From the NCBI RefSeq assembly GCF_034931005.1, contig NZ_JAYGIN010000005.1, positions 62,001 through 126,000 on the forward strand: a stretch of DNA of 64,000 nucleotides, read 5' to 3'. Source of the DNA: Arcicella sp034931005 (GTDB lineage: Bacteria > Bacteroidota > Bacteroidia > Cytophagales > Spirosomataceae). Shown piece by piece: positions 16,458 through 24,703 of this stretch. Below the pieces are notes generated by a model. It searched no databases. It was not told the DNA's origin and saw only the letters and a list, made by a program, of their open reading frames with translations. Position 1 is the stretch's first letter, and every line of letters begins with the position of its first letter. The translations under genes were made by a program, and so were the position numbers.

Positions 16458-18107
16458 TTAGTTTTGTAATTTTGAGGTAGAAAATAATCTTAAATTTCCT
16501 TTCAAATCCAGTTTTTTAAAGCGTGCAGTTAAGCCGCTACTAATGATTATTTCGTGTGTATTTTTAATAGTTACTGTATCGACTGATGATGGAATTCTAT
16601 TGCATTCCCAAGTTGAGGAGTCGTGCCAAGTGCCAGAGTTTGCACTGGAGATAGGAATTAGGCCTGCAAAATTACTTGGAATGGAGATTTGTGGTGAAAT
16701 TAATATATTCCCTAAAATGTCTTTCACCCGAAGTCTAAAGTTGCCCGACGATGATGCGTAACTCGATGAAGATGATAAATTATTACTTGCTCCGCTGTTA
16801 TTTGTCCAAAGATAATTAGGATAACTATTATTGGTTTGAATCATTAAGCTTGTAATACCGTTGCAGGTGCTTAATAATTGTGGAGGTGGTGTAGGTAGAT
16901 ACGGAGTTGAATTAATAAAAAAGGAGCTACTTAACTTTTGTGACCATTCTTTTGCTAATATTCTGTGTCCAATCCCAACAAAATGGATACTATCTGAAGT
17001 TCTTATGTTTAATCCAACCAAAGAGTCTGTTTTAGGACCTTCAAATACATGATTGGTGTAGTTTAATTGTTCTGTGCCATTTAAGCCAATCACGTCATTT
17101 TGTGCATCAATTACGGGTTGCCAAGTTCTTGAATTTACGATTTGGAATCCTTTGTATCGAGTTGCTCGTGAAACCACCCATGCCAAATTACTTTTACCGC
17201 TATGTTCACGGCTTTTAGTGATAATATTTTTGAGATATTGTCCATAATTATGACGAGATGTTTCTTGTAAATTATCCGTCTCTCCTTGATGCCAAAGTAC
17301 GGCTCTTGCACCAAATTGAGCAAGATAAAAGTGTAACGCTGCTCTCAAATTTCCATAAGGCATTCCTCTGGGCATGGTAATAAAATTAAAAGGTGTTGCA
17401 GTAGAATCATTTGCGGATTCATTCCAAGCTGCTGCCCCTGTGCCAGACCAACCTGCATTAAAAAAGGCAACTGGTACATTTAATTTTTTTGTCAATGTAT
17501 CGCCCAAAGCACCCCAGCACCATGCACTCACACCAAATGGTGAAATATTAAAGGTTGAATCCAGTCGAGTGAACTCTGCTCTCGGTAAAACGATTGCTCC
17601 ATAATTTACTGGAAATGATAAGGTATAATTAACAATACTGACACGGTCATCGTTGGACATAGGGCCGTAATTACCTTGATTTTTCAATTCACCATCCCCA
17701 GTAGCGTTTGATTGTCCAGCTATAAAAAAAACTTCACCTACCCCAATTCTTTGCAAAGATGCTGACCCAATTAAAGTTGTACCATTCCAACATCTTACTT
17801 CAATATCATACCAACCGCCACTAATTATCATTGAACCATAATAGAAACCATTCATGGGGTTAGATTGAATAGTAGTCCAATTGGTGCTGACTCCTTGAGA
17901 TGGAGACATGGTTCGAGCTAGGGCTCTTGCTTCCACTTTATCCGCAAAAGTAGGATAATTTCCAGCTATATATAAGGTCGTTTGATTACTATTATCTCTT
18001 TGAAAAACACTTCTACTTGTTGGATAAGTAATAGTCACTTGTGCCGATACAATTATTGACGATAAGCATAAACACAAAAAATTGAATAACGTATATAATT
18101 TATTCAT
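16458..18107 (-). CDS. secreted sialate O-acetylesterase-like SGNH hydrolase
   Basis: The 549-residue protein begins with a signal peptide (MNKLYTLFNFLCLCLS, ending VSAQ). The catalytic part, about residues 120-390, carries the nucleophile motif FFIAGQSNATGDGE and the later AVLWHQGETDN block of the carbohydrate acetylesterase family that includes sialate 9-O-acetylesterase. The C-terminal 150 residues contain Ser-rich linkers and a module with SGTWHDSSTWECNRIP, a pattern seen in secreted Bacteroidota proteins. It probably removes acetyl groups from polysaccharides outside the cell; the substrate is unknown. A TTG nine bases upstream would add three residues; ATG 18107 is preferred. Confidence 0.82.
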   Translation of the reverse strand: MNKLYTLFNFLCLCLSSIIVSAQVTITYPTSRSVFQRDNSNQTTLYIAGNYPTFADKVEARALARTMSPSQGVSTNWTTIQSNPMNGFYYGSMIISGGWYDIEVRCWNGTTLIGSASLQRIGVGEVFFIAGQSNATGDGELKNQGNYGPMSNDDRVSIVNYTLSFPVNYGAIVLPRAEFTRLDSTFNISPFGVSAWCWGALGDTLTKKLNVPVAFFNAGWSGTGAAAWNESANDSTATPFNFITMPRGMPYGNLRAALHFYLAQFGARAVLWHQGETDNLQETSRHNYGQYLKNIITKSREHSGKSNLAWVVSRATRYKGFQIVNSRTWQPVIDAQNDVIGLNGTEQLNYTNHVFEGPKTDSLVGLNIRTSDSIHFVGIGHRILAKEWSQKLSSSFFINSTPYLPTPPPQLLSTCNGITSLMIQTNNSYPNYLWTNNSGASNNLSSSSSYASSSGNFRLRVKDILGNILISPQISIPSNFAGLIPISSANSGTWHDSSTWECNRIPSSVDTVTIKNTHEIIISSGLTARFKKLDLKGNLRLFSTSKLQN

Positions 18108-18195
18108 AGGTATCAAAATTGGTAAAGAGTCTCTAAAGAATTAGTTTGAATTTTTTAGTTGGCAGCTTTGGGAAGGGTAGGTTGTTTTTTTGCTA

Positions 18196-18203
18196 CAAAT
18201 ATA
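18196..18203 (-). promoter_or_regulatory. -7 box of the SGNH esterase gene
   Basis: TATATTTG on the minus strand matches TAnnTTTG. It would give a leader of about 80 bases. No clear -33 TTTG is visible. Confidence 0.4.
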
Positions 18204-18252
18204 ATATTAAATACCATTTAATCTGCTGTCTGGCAGGGGAATCCTGCATAAA

Positions 18253-18285
18253 AAAATCCCTTTACAATTGAAGTAAAGGGATTTT
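18253..18285 (-). terminator. terminator after rplY
   Basis: Perfect 13-bp arms AAAATCCCTTTAC and GTAAAGGGATTTT with a seven-base loop; on the minus strand the stem is followed by TTTTTTATGC. Confidence 0.85.
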
Positions 18286-18316
18286 AATCTATCAATTTTA
18301 ATACACTTAATGATAA

Positions 18317-18883
18317 TTAAGCGTTGATTTTTCCTCTTAATGCACGTGGGATGTCGATAGTCGCCACTGGAGCAGAAAGGTTATTCAAAATAGCTACATT
18401 TTCAGCTTTCAATTTAGCAACTTTCAAAGTTTGACCTAAATCTAAACCAGTAATATCTGCTTCAACGAAATCAGGAATGTTATCAGCTAAACCTTTCAAA
18501 GTTACTTTACGTAATTTTTGAACCATTTTACCCCCTTTACGAACACCTGGAGCATCACCGATAACTTTTACTGGAACGTCAATTTTAATTTCTTTACCTG
18601 CAACGATTTCCAAGAAATCCACGTGAAGAATCATTTCTGATACTGGGTGGTATTGTGAATCTTGAACGATTGCGTGGTGAATTTCTCCTTCGATGTTCAA
18701 AATTACTTCTGAAACTTCTGGAGTATATAATAAATCACGGAAAAGAATCATTGGAACAGCGAAGTGAATTTGTTTTTCGCCACCGTATAATACACATGGT
18801 GCAAGTGATTCGTTACGTAAATCTTTGGCAGACTTTGTGCCAAGGGTCTCTCTGTTGTACCCTACAATTTCAATCTTTCTCAT
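18317..18883 (-). CDS. rplY: 50S ribosomal protein L25 (long, CTC-type)
   Basis: The 188-residue protein binds 5S rRNA in the large subunit. The N-terminal L25 domain (EIVGYNRETLGTKSAKDLR, LAPCVLYGG) is followed by the C-terminal TL5/CTC beta domain (LEIVAGKEIKIDVPVKVIG, GLADNIPDFVEADI), so this is the long form rather than the 94-residue Escherichia coli form. It lies 62 bp behind prs on the same strand, a pairing found in many bacteria, and a strong terminator ends the pair. Confidence 0.95.
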   Translation of the reverse strand: MRKIEIVGYNRETLGTKSAKDLRNESLAPCVLYGGEKQIHFAVPMILFRDLLYTPEVSEVILNIEGEIHHAIVQDSQYHPVSEMILHVDFLEIVAGKEIKIDVPVKVIGDAPGVRKGGKMVQKLRKVTLKGLADNIPDFVEADITGLDLGQTLKVAKLKAENVAILNNLSAPVATIDIPRALRGKINA

Positions 18884-18945
18884 TTTTGAGTGATTTGTGT
18901 TATCAGCCTTTCGCTTTCACTATCCTCTGATAACCGTTTAAATAA

Positions 18946-19887
18946 TTATTGTTTTATAAATAATGAACTGATAGATTCATGGTCACGGATTCTGCCAATC
19001 GCTTTTGCAAATAATTCTGCTACTGACAATACCTTAATTTTATCACTCTCTTGTCTGAGAGGGATAGTATCTGTTACTACTAATTCTGTAAGTACAGAGT
19101 TATTGATGTTATCATAAGCATTACCCGATAATACTGCGTGTGTAACGATAGCTCTTACAGATTTTGCTCCTTTATCCATAATTAATTGAGCGGCTTTGCA
19201 CATGGTACCACCTGTATCAATCATATCATCGACCAAAACCACATCTGCATCTTTCACATCACCAATCAATTGCATCGTTGCAATTTCATTCGCACGTTTT
19301 CTTTGCTTATCACAAATAACCATTTCAGCATTGAAAAACTTGGCAATATTCCTTGTTCTTACTACACCACCAACGTCGGGAGAAGCGAATAAAATTTTAT
19401 CTAATCCCAGTGATTTCAAATAAGGTACAAAGATAGCTGTTCCTTCTAAGTGATCAACTGGAAAATCAAAAAATCCTTGAATTTGTCCAGCATGCAAATC
19501 AATTGTCATTAATCTATCTGCACCTGCGGCAGTTAATAGATTTGCCATCAATTTAGCCCCAATACCAACTCTTGGCTTATCTTTTCTGTCTTGACGAGAA
19601 TATCCAAAATAGGGAATAACAACTGTTACGTAGTGAGCCGATGCTCTGCGGGCTGCGTCAATCATCAATAATAATTCCATCATGTTGTCGGCAGGAGGGA
19701 ATGTTGATTGAATCAAGAATACATCGCATCCACGAACTGATTCATTAAAACTTGGCGACATTTCACCATCTGAAAATCGTTGGACGCTACTTTGTCCTAA
19801 GTCTTTGCCAAAATATCGTGCAATTTCCGTTGCTAAATATTGCGAAGACGAACCAGAGAAAATCTTTACTTGATTAATAGAAGCCAT
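18946..19887 (-). CDS. prs: ribose-phosphate pyrophosphokinase
   Basis: The 313-residue cytosolic enzyme makes PRPP from ribose 5-phosphate and ATP, feeding purine, pyrimidine, His, Trp and NAD synthesis. Visible are the N-terminal IFSGSSSQYLATEIA, the flexible-loop region YFGYSRQDRKDKPR, and the PRPP-binding loop DADVVLVDDMIDTGGTM. Full length. The start MASINQVKIF is supported by the promoter box 60 bp upstream. It is the first gene of the prs-rplY pair. Confidence 0.97.
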   Translation of the reverse strand: MASINQVKIFSGSSSQYLATEIARYFGKDLGQSSVQRFSDGEMSPSFNESVRGCDVFLIQSTFPPADNMMELLLMIDAARRASAHYVTVVIPYFGYSRQDRKDKPRVGIGAKLMANLLTAAGADRLMTIDLHAGQIQGFFDFPVDHLEGTAIFVPYLKSLGLDKILFASPDVGGVVRTRNIAKFFNAEMVICDKQRKRANEIATMQLIGDVKDADVVLVDDMIDTGGTMCKAAQLIMDKGAKSVRAIVTHAVLSGNAYDNINNSVLTELVVTDTIPLRQESDKIKVLSVAELFAKAIGRIRDHESISSLFIKQ

Positions 19888-19946
19888 AGTTTAAGAGAGT
19901 TGCGTCAGACTCCCTGATTTCAATGTTATACTCGTGTAATTTTCCG

Positions 19947-19954
19947 CAAAAGTA
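19947..19954 (-). promoter_or_regulatory. -7 box of prs
   Basis: TACTTTTG on the minus strand matches TAnnTTTG and would give a leader of about 55 bases for the prs-rplY transcript. Confidence 0.5.
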
Positions 19955-20094
19955 CAAAATCTCATCCGTTTAAAAAAGATAAAACCTTTGTTTTTTAGAT
20001 GTTATAAGGACTTTTTATAAATTGTCAACTTGGAAAATTACTATTTTATAAAGAATCATTTGGACTATAAAAATGTGTCAAAATGACATAAATC

Positions 20095-20979
20095 TTATTT
20101 TGAATAAATTACTCCTTTTGCAGAAAGCAATGTGTTTTTCATCAACGAAACAATTGTCATTGGACCAACACCTTTTGGAACTGGAGTAATAAATGAACAT
20201 TTTGGAGCAACTTCATCAAATTTTACATCACCTTTTAACGCAAAACCTGATTTTTTACTTGAATCTTCAACACGTGTTAGACCAACATCAATTACAACGG
20301 CACCTTCTTTGATGTATTCTGACGTAATAAACTCTGAACGACCTAAAGCGGCGATTAAAATATCAGCAGAAGCACAAACAGCTGCTAAATCTTTTGTTTT
20401 TGAGTGTGTAAGCGTTACCGTACAGTTACCGATTTTGGTATTTCTTTGCATCAAAATCGACATTGGTAAACCTACAATTTGACTACGACCAACTACCACA
20501 CAATGTTTTCCAGAAGTTTCAATATTGTATCTTTCCAACAAATCTAAAACACCTTGTGGGGTTGCCGAAATATAAGCAGGAAGTCCTTTTGCCATACGTC
20601 CGATGTTGATTGGATGAAATCCATCTACGTCTTTACGTGGGTCAATGGTTTCCATTACTTTGTCGGGATTGATATGGTCGGGGAGGGGAAGCTGAACAAT
20701 TAGCCCATCCATGTCATCATTGTCATTTACTTTTTTTACTTCAGCTAAAAGCTCTGATTCTGTGATCGATGGGTCAAAACGAAGGAGTGTTGAATTGAAT
20801 CCTAATTCTTCACAAGACTTCACTTTATTGGCAACGTATGTTTCTGATGCTCCGTTGTTACCCACTAAAATGGCAACTAAATGTGGTGTTTTTCCACCTG
20901 AAGCTTTAATTTCAGCAACTTCCAGAGCAATTTCTTTTTTTATTTCGTCAGCTACTGCTTTACCGTCAATGATTTGCAT
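20095..20979 (-). CDS. folD: bifunctional methylenetetrahydrofolate dehydrogenase/cyclohydrolase
   Basis: The 294-residue enzyme interconverts 5,10-methylene- and 10-formyl-tetrahydrofolate using NADP(H). It shows ASETYVANKVKSCEELG, containing the catalytic Lys of the YxxxK motif, the DGLIVQLPLPDHI signature, and the nucleotide-binding VVGRSQIVGLPMSILM. The C-terminal signature is FITPVPKGVGPMTI. Full length. It is monocistronic, with its own -7 box. Confidence 0.97.
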   Translation of the reverse strand: MQIIDGKAVADEIKKEIALEVAEIKASGGKTPHLVAILVGNNGASETYVANKVKSCEELGFNSTLLRFDPSITESELLAEVKKVNDNDDMDGLIVQLPLPDHINPDKVMETIDPRKDVDGFHPINIGRMAKGLPAYISATPQGVLDLLERYNIETSGKHCVVVGRSQIVGLPMSILMQRNTKIGNCTVTLTHSKTKDLAAVCASADILIAALGRSEFITSEYIKEGAVVIDVGLTRVEDSSKKSGFALKGDVKFDEVAPKCSFITPVPKGVGPMTIVSLMKNTLLSAKGVIYSK

Positions 20980-21004
20980 AAATTATGGTTTTGTAATTTT
21001 CCTG

Positions 21005-21012
21005 CAAAATTA
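21005..21012 (-). promoter_or_regulatory. -7 box of folD
   Basis: TAATTTTG on the minus strand, 26 bp upstream of the folD start codon, matches TAnnTTTG. The leader would be about 20 bases. Confidence 0.5.
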
Positions 21013-21080
21013 CGGATAAGGGTTTAGGTTATGAGAGATTATTGGAAATATTTTTGATATATTCTGATTTGGTTTTATCC

Positions 21081-21140
21081 GAACTTGGATTTATTTGATT
21101 TTGGGATTTATCTATTGTTGGAACTTGGATTTATTTGATT
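21081..21140. repeat. 20-bp direct repeat, two copies
   Basis: GAACTTGGATTTATTTGATT occurs at 21081-21100 and again exactly at 21121-21140, a 40-bp period. The spacer and the flanks (TTGGGATTTA, GAAGGATTTT) are diverged versions of the same theme. It lies in the 294-bp gap between menB and folD, which holds no gene. Confidence 0.75.
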
Positions 21141-21217
21141 GAAGGATTTTTACTTGAATATAATTATGAAATTAAATAAATCATAGTTTAGACAAAAAGT
21201 TAATCATGCTTCAAAAC

Positions 21218-21256
21218 AAAAATCCCAAATCACATTTCTGTAATTTGGGATTTTTT
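21218..21256 (-). terminator. terminator after menB
   Basis: Perfect 13-bp arms AAAAATCCCAAAT and ATTTGGGATTTTT with an 11-base loop, with A/T-rich tracts on both sides, so it can act in either direction. Confidence 0.8.
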
Positions 21257-21273
21257 ATTCTTAGTTTTCAAAA

Positions 21274-22095
21274 TCAAGGGAATTTTGGAAATTTACTAAA
21301 ATCAGGCTTACGTTTTTCTAAAAAGGCATTTTTGCCTTCTTTGGCTTCTTCCGATAAATAATATAATAAAGTAGCATTTCCTGCTAATTCTTGAATTCCT
21401 GCCTGTCCGTCTAATTCTGCATTGAATGAAGATTTTAACATTCTTAATGCTAATGGACTCTTTTCTAAGATTTTTTTACACCAAGCAATGGTTGTTTCTT
21501 CTAATTTCTCTAAAGGCACAACTTTATTGACTAAGCCCATATCTAAAGCCTCTTGAGCGTCGTACTGGTCGCAAAGAAACCAGATTTCACGAGCTTTTTT
21601 CTGTCCAACCACACGAGCAAGATATGATGCACCAAATCCGCCGTCAAATGAACCTACATTCGGTCCAGTTTGTCCAAAACGAGCGTTTTCTGCTGCAATT
21701 GAAAGGTCGCAAACTACGTGTAAAACGTGTCCTCCACCAATTGCCCAACCTGCCACCATCGCAATCACAGGCTTAGGAATTGACCGAATTTGTCTTTGTA
21801 AATCTAAAACGTTTAATCTCGGAACGGTATCTTCACCGATATACCCGCCATGTCCACGTACCGATTGGTCACCACCCGAACAAAATGCTTTTCCACCTTC
21901 ACCAGTTAAAATAATAACGCCAATTTTCTCCTCATCACGACAAATATTCATGGCATCAATCATTTCCTTTACCGTCAATGGCGTAAAGGCATTATGCACT
22001 TGCGGACGATTGATGGAAATTTTTGCAATTCCATCTTGAAAAGTAAATAAAATCTCTTTGTACTCTTTAAGGGTTTCCCACATATTCTTATTCAA
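21274..22095 (-). CDS. menB: 1,4-dihydroxy-2-naphthoyl-CoA synthase
   Basis: The 273-residue crotonase-family enzyme closes the second ring of menaquinone from o-succinylbenzoyl-CoA. Signature segments are FCSGGDQSVRGHGGYIGED, the oxyanion region VAGWAIGGGHVLHVVCDL, and ARFGQTGPNVGSFDGGFG, which separates MenB from ordinary enoyl-CoA hydratases. Full length. It lies 25 bp behind the DUF2452 gene and is probably co-transcribed with it. menE follows on the other strand 1.5 kb away; the rest of the men pathway is not in the window. Confidence 0.95.
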   Translation of the reverse strand: MNKNMWETLKEYKEILFTFQDGIAKISINRPQVHNAFTPLTVKEMIDAMNICRDEEKIGVIILTGEGGKAFCSGGDQSVRGHGGYIGEDTVPRLNVLDLQRQIRSIPKPVIAMVAGWAIGGGHVLHVVCDLSIAAENARFGQTGPNVGSFDGGFGASYLARVVGQKKAREIWFLCDQYDAQEALDMGLVNKVVPLEKLEETTIAWCKKILEKSPLALRMLKSSFNAELDGQAGIQELAGNATLLYYLSEEAKEGKNAFLEKRKPDFSKFPKFP

Positions 22096-22120
22096 TTAAT
22101 TGTTGTCTTTTTTGTGCAAT

Positions 22121-22588
22121 TTATGCTTTTTCTTCGTCATTATAAGCATTTTCGTTGTATTCAACGTCCCAAGTGTGGTCAGCGAGTAGGAGACATTTTG
22201 CCAAAAATCTGCTGTATTTAAAAGAGCGTCCCCATTCATTTGGAGCTACTAATGAAAGTAAATCCGTGCCGTCTTCTTTTTCATACATATAATAAGTTTC
22301 ATTGATAATTGGTTCAAAACCCATTGCTGCATCATAAATACGCTCTGAAATTTCTTTACGCTGAGCCAATAATTTCGCCTGACGAGCCAGTGTTTCCATT
22401 TGTTCGTACAACTGATTCATTTGACGGTCGGTTTGTTGTCGCATCGCCGTTACTGAACGTCCTTTGGCTTTCCCTAAATCTTCGGGTCTGATTACCGCAC
22501 CGCCTGCTGTGTGGGCGTAAGGCAATAATCCTGGATTTTCGGCTACTTTATCTTTATTGATTGGATTTAAAAACTTATCGTCTGACAT
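22121..22588 (-). CDS. DUF2452 domain-containing protein
   Basis: The 155-residue soluble protein matches the DUF2452 family, with LPYAHTAGGAVIRPEDLGK near the N-terminus, a central helical stretch (QMNQLYEQMETLARQAK) and a C-terminal NEWGRSFKYSRFLAK. No catalytic motif is evident and the function is unknown. As first gene of a pair with menB it may be linked to quinone metabolism, but this rests on position only. Confidence 0.85.
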   Translation of the reverse strand: MSDDKFLNPINKDKVAENPGLLPYAHTAGGAVIRPEDLGKAKGRSVTAMRQQTDRQMNQLYEQMETLARQAKLLAQRKEISERIYDAAMGFEPIINETYYMYEKEDGTDLLSLVAPNEWGRSFKYSRFLAKCLLLADHTWDVEYNENAYNDEEKA

Positions 22589-22619
22589 ATTATTCTAAAT
22601 GAATTGATGGTTTATCTTG

Positions 22620-22627
22620 CAAAGTTA
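22620..22627 (-). promoter_or_regulatory. -7 box of the DUF2452-menB pair
   Basis: TAACTTTG on the minus strand matches TAnnTTTG, 32 bp ahead of the start codon. Confidence 0.5.
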
Positions 22628-22900
22628 ATTTTTGTAGATAATATTTTTGTTTATTTTTTAATATTTAGTTATTTAAACTAAATAATGTTCATTTTGTAGA
22701 TAAAATATTATTTCGAATAGGAATTCAATGAATCAATACTAAAAAATATCTACTTGTTAATTATTTAAACAGTTTTGGGTATTCAATGTTTAAAAGCTAA
22801 AGCAAATATTATTCATGCGAAGACGCAACTTTACTATAAATATGAGCGTATAGGCTTTTGAAATGTCTTGAAAATTTTAGTTTACAAAAATACTAATATC
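22628..22900. other. A/T-rich divergent intergenic region
   Basis: About 270 bp between the DUF2452 gene and the Rieske gene hold no reading frame of note and no clear repeat. The promoter of the Rieske gene should lie here, but no exact TAnnTTTG is seen on the plus strand near its start. Confidence 0.5.
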
Positions 22901-23404
22901 ATGGAAAGGAAAGAATTTTTGAGTCTTGTAGGCATCAGTGTTGGTGCGGTAATTTTACAAAATTGTATGTCTGGTTGCTCAAAAAGTAGCGACCCCACTC
23001 CAGTCACAATCACGCCGACAACGCCAACAATTCCATCAACAGGTGGGGGAACTACTTCCACAGGTTTGACGGGTAATAATGAAATTGGCAAAGGGACAAT
23101 TGACTTTTCTTTGGATTTGACAAGTACAACATTTAAGGTTTTACAGACAAATGGTACTGCTTTGGTTTCGGGAGATGTAATAATTGCGAGAACCAAAGCA
23201 GGCGATTTTTTGGCAGTAGCTAAAGCGTGTACACATCAAGGAACAACCGTTGATTTCATTGCCGATGATAGTACATTTAAGTGTAATAATCATGGTTCGG
23301 TGTTTGATTCGAGTGGCTCTGTTACGGTTGGTCCAGCTTCGTCAGCACTAAAAAAATATGCAACCACTTTTGATAAAGAGAAAAATAGTTTAAAAGTTGG
23401 ATAA
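22901..23404 (+). CDS. Rieske [2Fe-2S] lipoprotein
   Basis: The 167-residue protein binds a Rieske cluster through Cys110-Thr-His112 and Cys128-x2-His131, with 15 residues between the two motifs. The N-terminus is hydrophobic with Cys22 and MSG-Cys26; the second fits a lipobox loosely, so a lipid-anchored periplasmic protein is likely. A Thr/Pro/Gly-rich linker (residues about 33-58) separates anchor and domain. It is smaller than the Rieske subunit of a bc1 complex and no cytochrome genes are nearby, so it is an electron carrier of unknown partner. An in-frame TTG at 22868 was rejected for lack of a signal there. Confidence 0.85.
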   Translation: MERKEFLSLVGISVGAVILQNCMSGCSKSSDPTPVTITPTTPTIPSTGGGTTSTGLTGNNEIGKGTIDFSLDLTSTTFKVLQTNGTALVSGDVIIARTKAGDFLAVAKACTHQGTTVDFIADDSTFKCNNHGSVFDSSGSVTVGPASSALKKYATTFDKEKNSLKVG

Positions 23405-23489
23405 AATTATTTGACCATTGGTTTGATAATGAGATGATTACATGGATTTATTATTTTATACTAAAATACCAACCGCCAATTTATACTCG

Positions 23490-23537
23490 CACTCATTGAA
23501 AATACTGTAAAAGGTATTTCCTTTGAGTGTTTTTTTA
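23490..23537 (+). terminator. terminator after the Rieske gene
   Basis: Imperfect 16-bp arms CACTCATTGAAAATAC and GTATTTCCTTTGAGTG enclose eight bases and are followed by TTTTTTTAT. It ends just ahead of menE. Confidence 0.75.
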
Positions 23538-23546
23538 TGAATAAAG

Positions 23547-24596
23547 ATGCAAATAAATAATTTTCAGAATTTACCGAATGCTACAAATGAATATGAGCAG
23601 AAAGTAATTGATTTTTGTAAGAATTGGTTAAATGGGCAAACTCAGTTTGTCATTAAAACTTCTGGTTCAACGGGCGAGCCTAAACCAATTTCATTGACTC
23701 GTTTTCAAATGGAAGCCAGTGCAAAATTGACAGGTAAAACCTTTGACTTGAAAGTAGGTGATACTGCTTTAGTTTGCCTGAATGTTGAATACATTGCGGG
23801 TATGATGATGCTTGTGCGTGGAATGGTTTTAGGTTTGAAACTTTTTATTATTGAACCTTCAAGTAGTCCGTTGGAAGGTTTAGACAATCAAAAGATTGAC
23901 TTTGCGGCTTTTGTGCCACTACAATTGCAAACATTATTGGAAAACCATCACTATATTGAAAAACTTAACGAGATGAAAGCAATAATTGTTGGTGGTGCAG
24001 CAGTAAATGAGGTTTTAGAAAATAAAATTCAACAACTATCTGTACCTATTTTTAGCACTTATGGCATGACAGAGACGGTTTCTCATATTGCGGTCAGACG
24101 TTTGAATGGAGGAGATAAAAATCAAAATTTTAAAGTTTTGGAAGGTGTTAAAATTGATTTAGATAATCGTAATTGCTTGAATATTATTGCCGATGCTTCT
24201 AATAATGAGTTGGTGCAAACTAATGATATTGTTGAAATGTTGGGTGATATTGAATTTAAAATTATCGGGAGATTTGATAATATCATAAATAGTGGAGGTG
24301 TAAAAATCCAATTAGAGAAGGTTGAAAAAGCCGTTGAAAGTGATATTCAAATGTTGAATATGAAGCGATATTTTGCCTTTGGAATTCCTGATGAAAAATT
24401 AGGTCAAAAGTTAGTTTTGGTAGTAGAAAAGGCTTTTTTAGAGCAAAATATGATAGTTTCATTTTTAGGAAATATTTCTTCGGTTTTATCAAAATATGAA
24501 ATTCCGAAAGAAGTTTTATTCGTTGAAAATTTCTTAGAAACGCCAACAGGAAAAATAGATAAACGAGCAACTGTTGAGAGTATTTTTAAAAAATGA
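23547..24596 (+). CDS. menE: o-succinylbenzoate--CoA ligase-like AMP-binding enzyme
   Basis: The 349-residue enzyme belongs to the adenylate-forming superfamily. It shows the phosphate loop KTSGSTGEPKPISL, STYGMTETVSH, and the hinge/C-terminal motifs GRFDNIINSGGVKI and TPTGKIDKRATV with the catalytic Lys. It is shorter than the ligases of Gram-positives, as usual for MenE in Bacteroidota. MenE activates o-succinylbenzoate for MenB; menB lies 1.5 kb away on the other strand, which supports the assignment. No truncation is evident because both N- and C-terminal motifs are present. Confidence 0.88.
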   Translation: MQINNFQNLPNATNEYEQKVIDFCKNWLNGQTQFVIKTSGSTGEPKPISLTRFQMEASAKLTGKTFDLKVGDTALVCLNVEYIAGMMMLVRGMVLGLKLFIIEPSSSPLEGLDNQKIDFAAFVPLQLQTLLENHHYIEKLNEMKAIIVGGAAVNEVLENKIQQLSVPIFSTYGMTETVSHIAVRRLNGGDKNQNFKVLEGVKIDLDNRNCLNIIADASNNELVQTNDIVEMLGDIEFKIIGRFDNIINSGGVKIQLEKVEKAVESDIQMLNMKRYFAFGIPDEKLGQKLVLVVEKAFLEQNMIVSFLGNISSVLSKYEIPKEVLFVENFLETPTGKIDKRATVESIFKK

Positions 24597-24630
24597 GAGT
24601 AGTCGAAGGTGAAAAATATTGCTAATTATC

Positions 24631-24655
24631 TCCCAAGGGTTTAAAACCCTTGGGA
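24631..24655. repeat. 25-bp perfect palindrome
   Basis: TCCCAAGGGTTT and its exact complement flank a single central base. It lies between the converging menE and DUF5686 genes and probably ends transcription from one or both sides. Confidence 0.65.
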
Positions 24656-24703
24656 AAGATACAATTAACTCCTAATGACTAATCGACTCAATAAACCTAT
24701 TTT

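Noticed and set aside
22882..23196. Long minus-strand frame opposite the Rieske gene
   Set aside because: It is the antisense of the Thr/Pro/Gly linker and Rieske N-terminus, with no start context; the plus frame has clear cluster motifs.
23547..24596. menE considered truncated because it is only 349 residues long
   Set aside because: Both the N-terminal phosphate loop and the C-terminal catalytic Lys motif are present; short MenE proteins are usual in this phylum.
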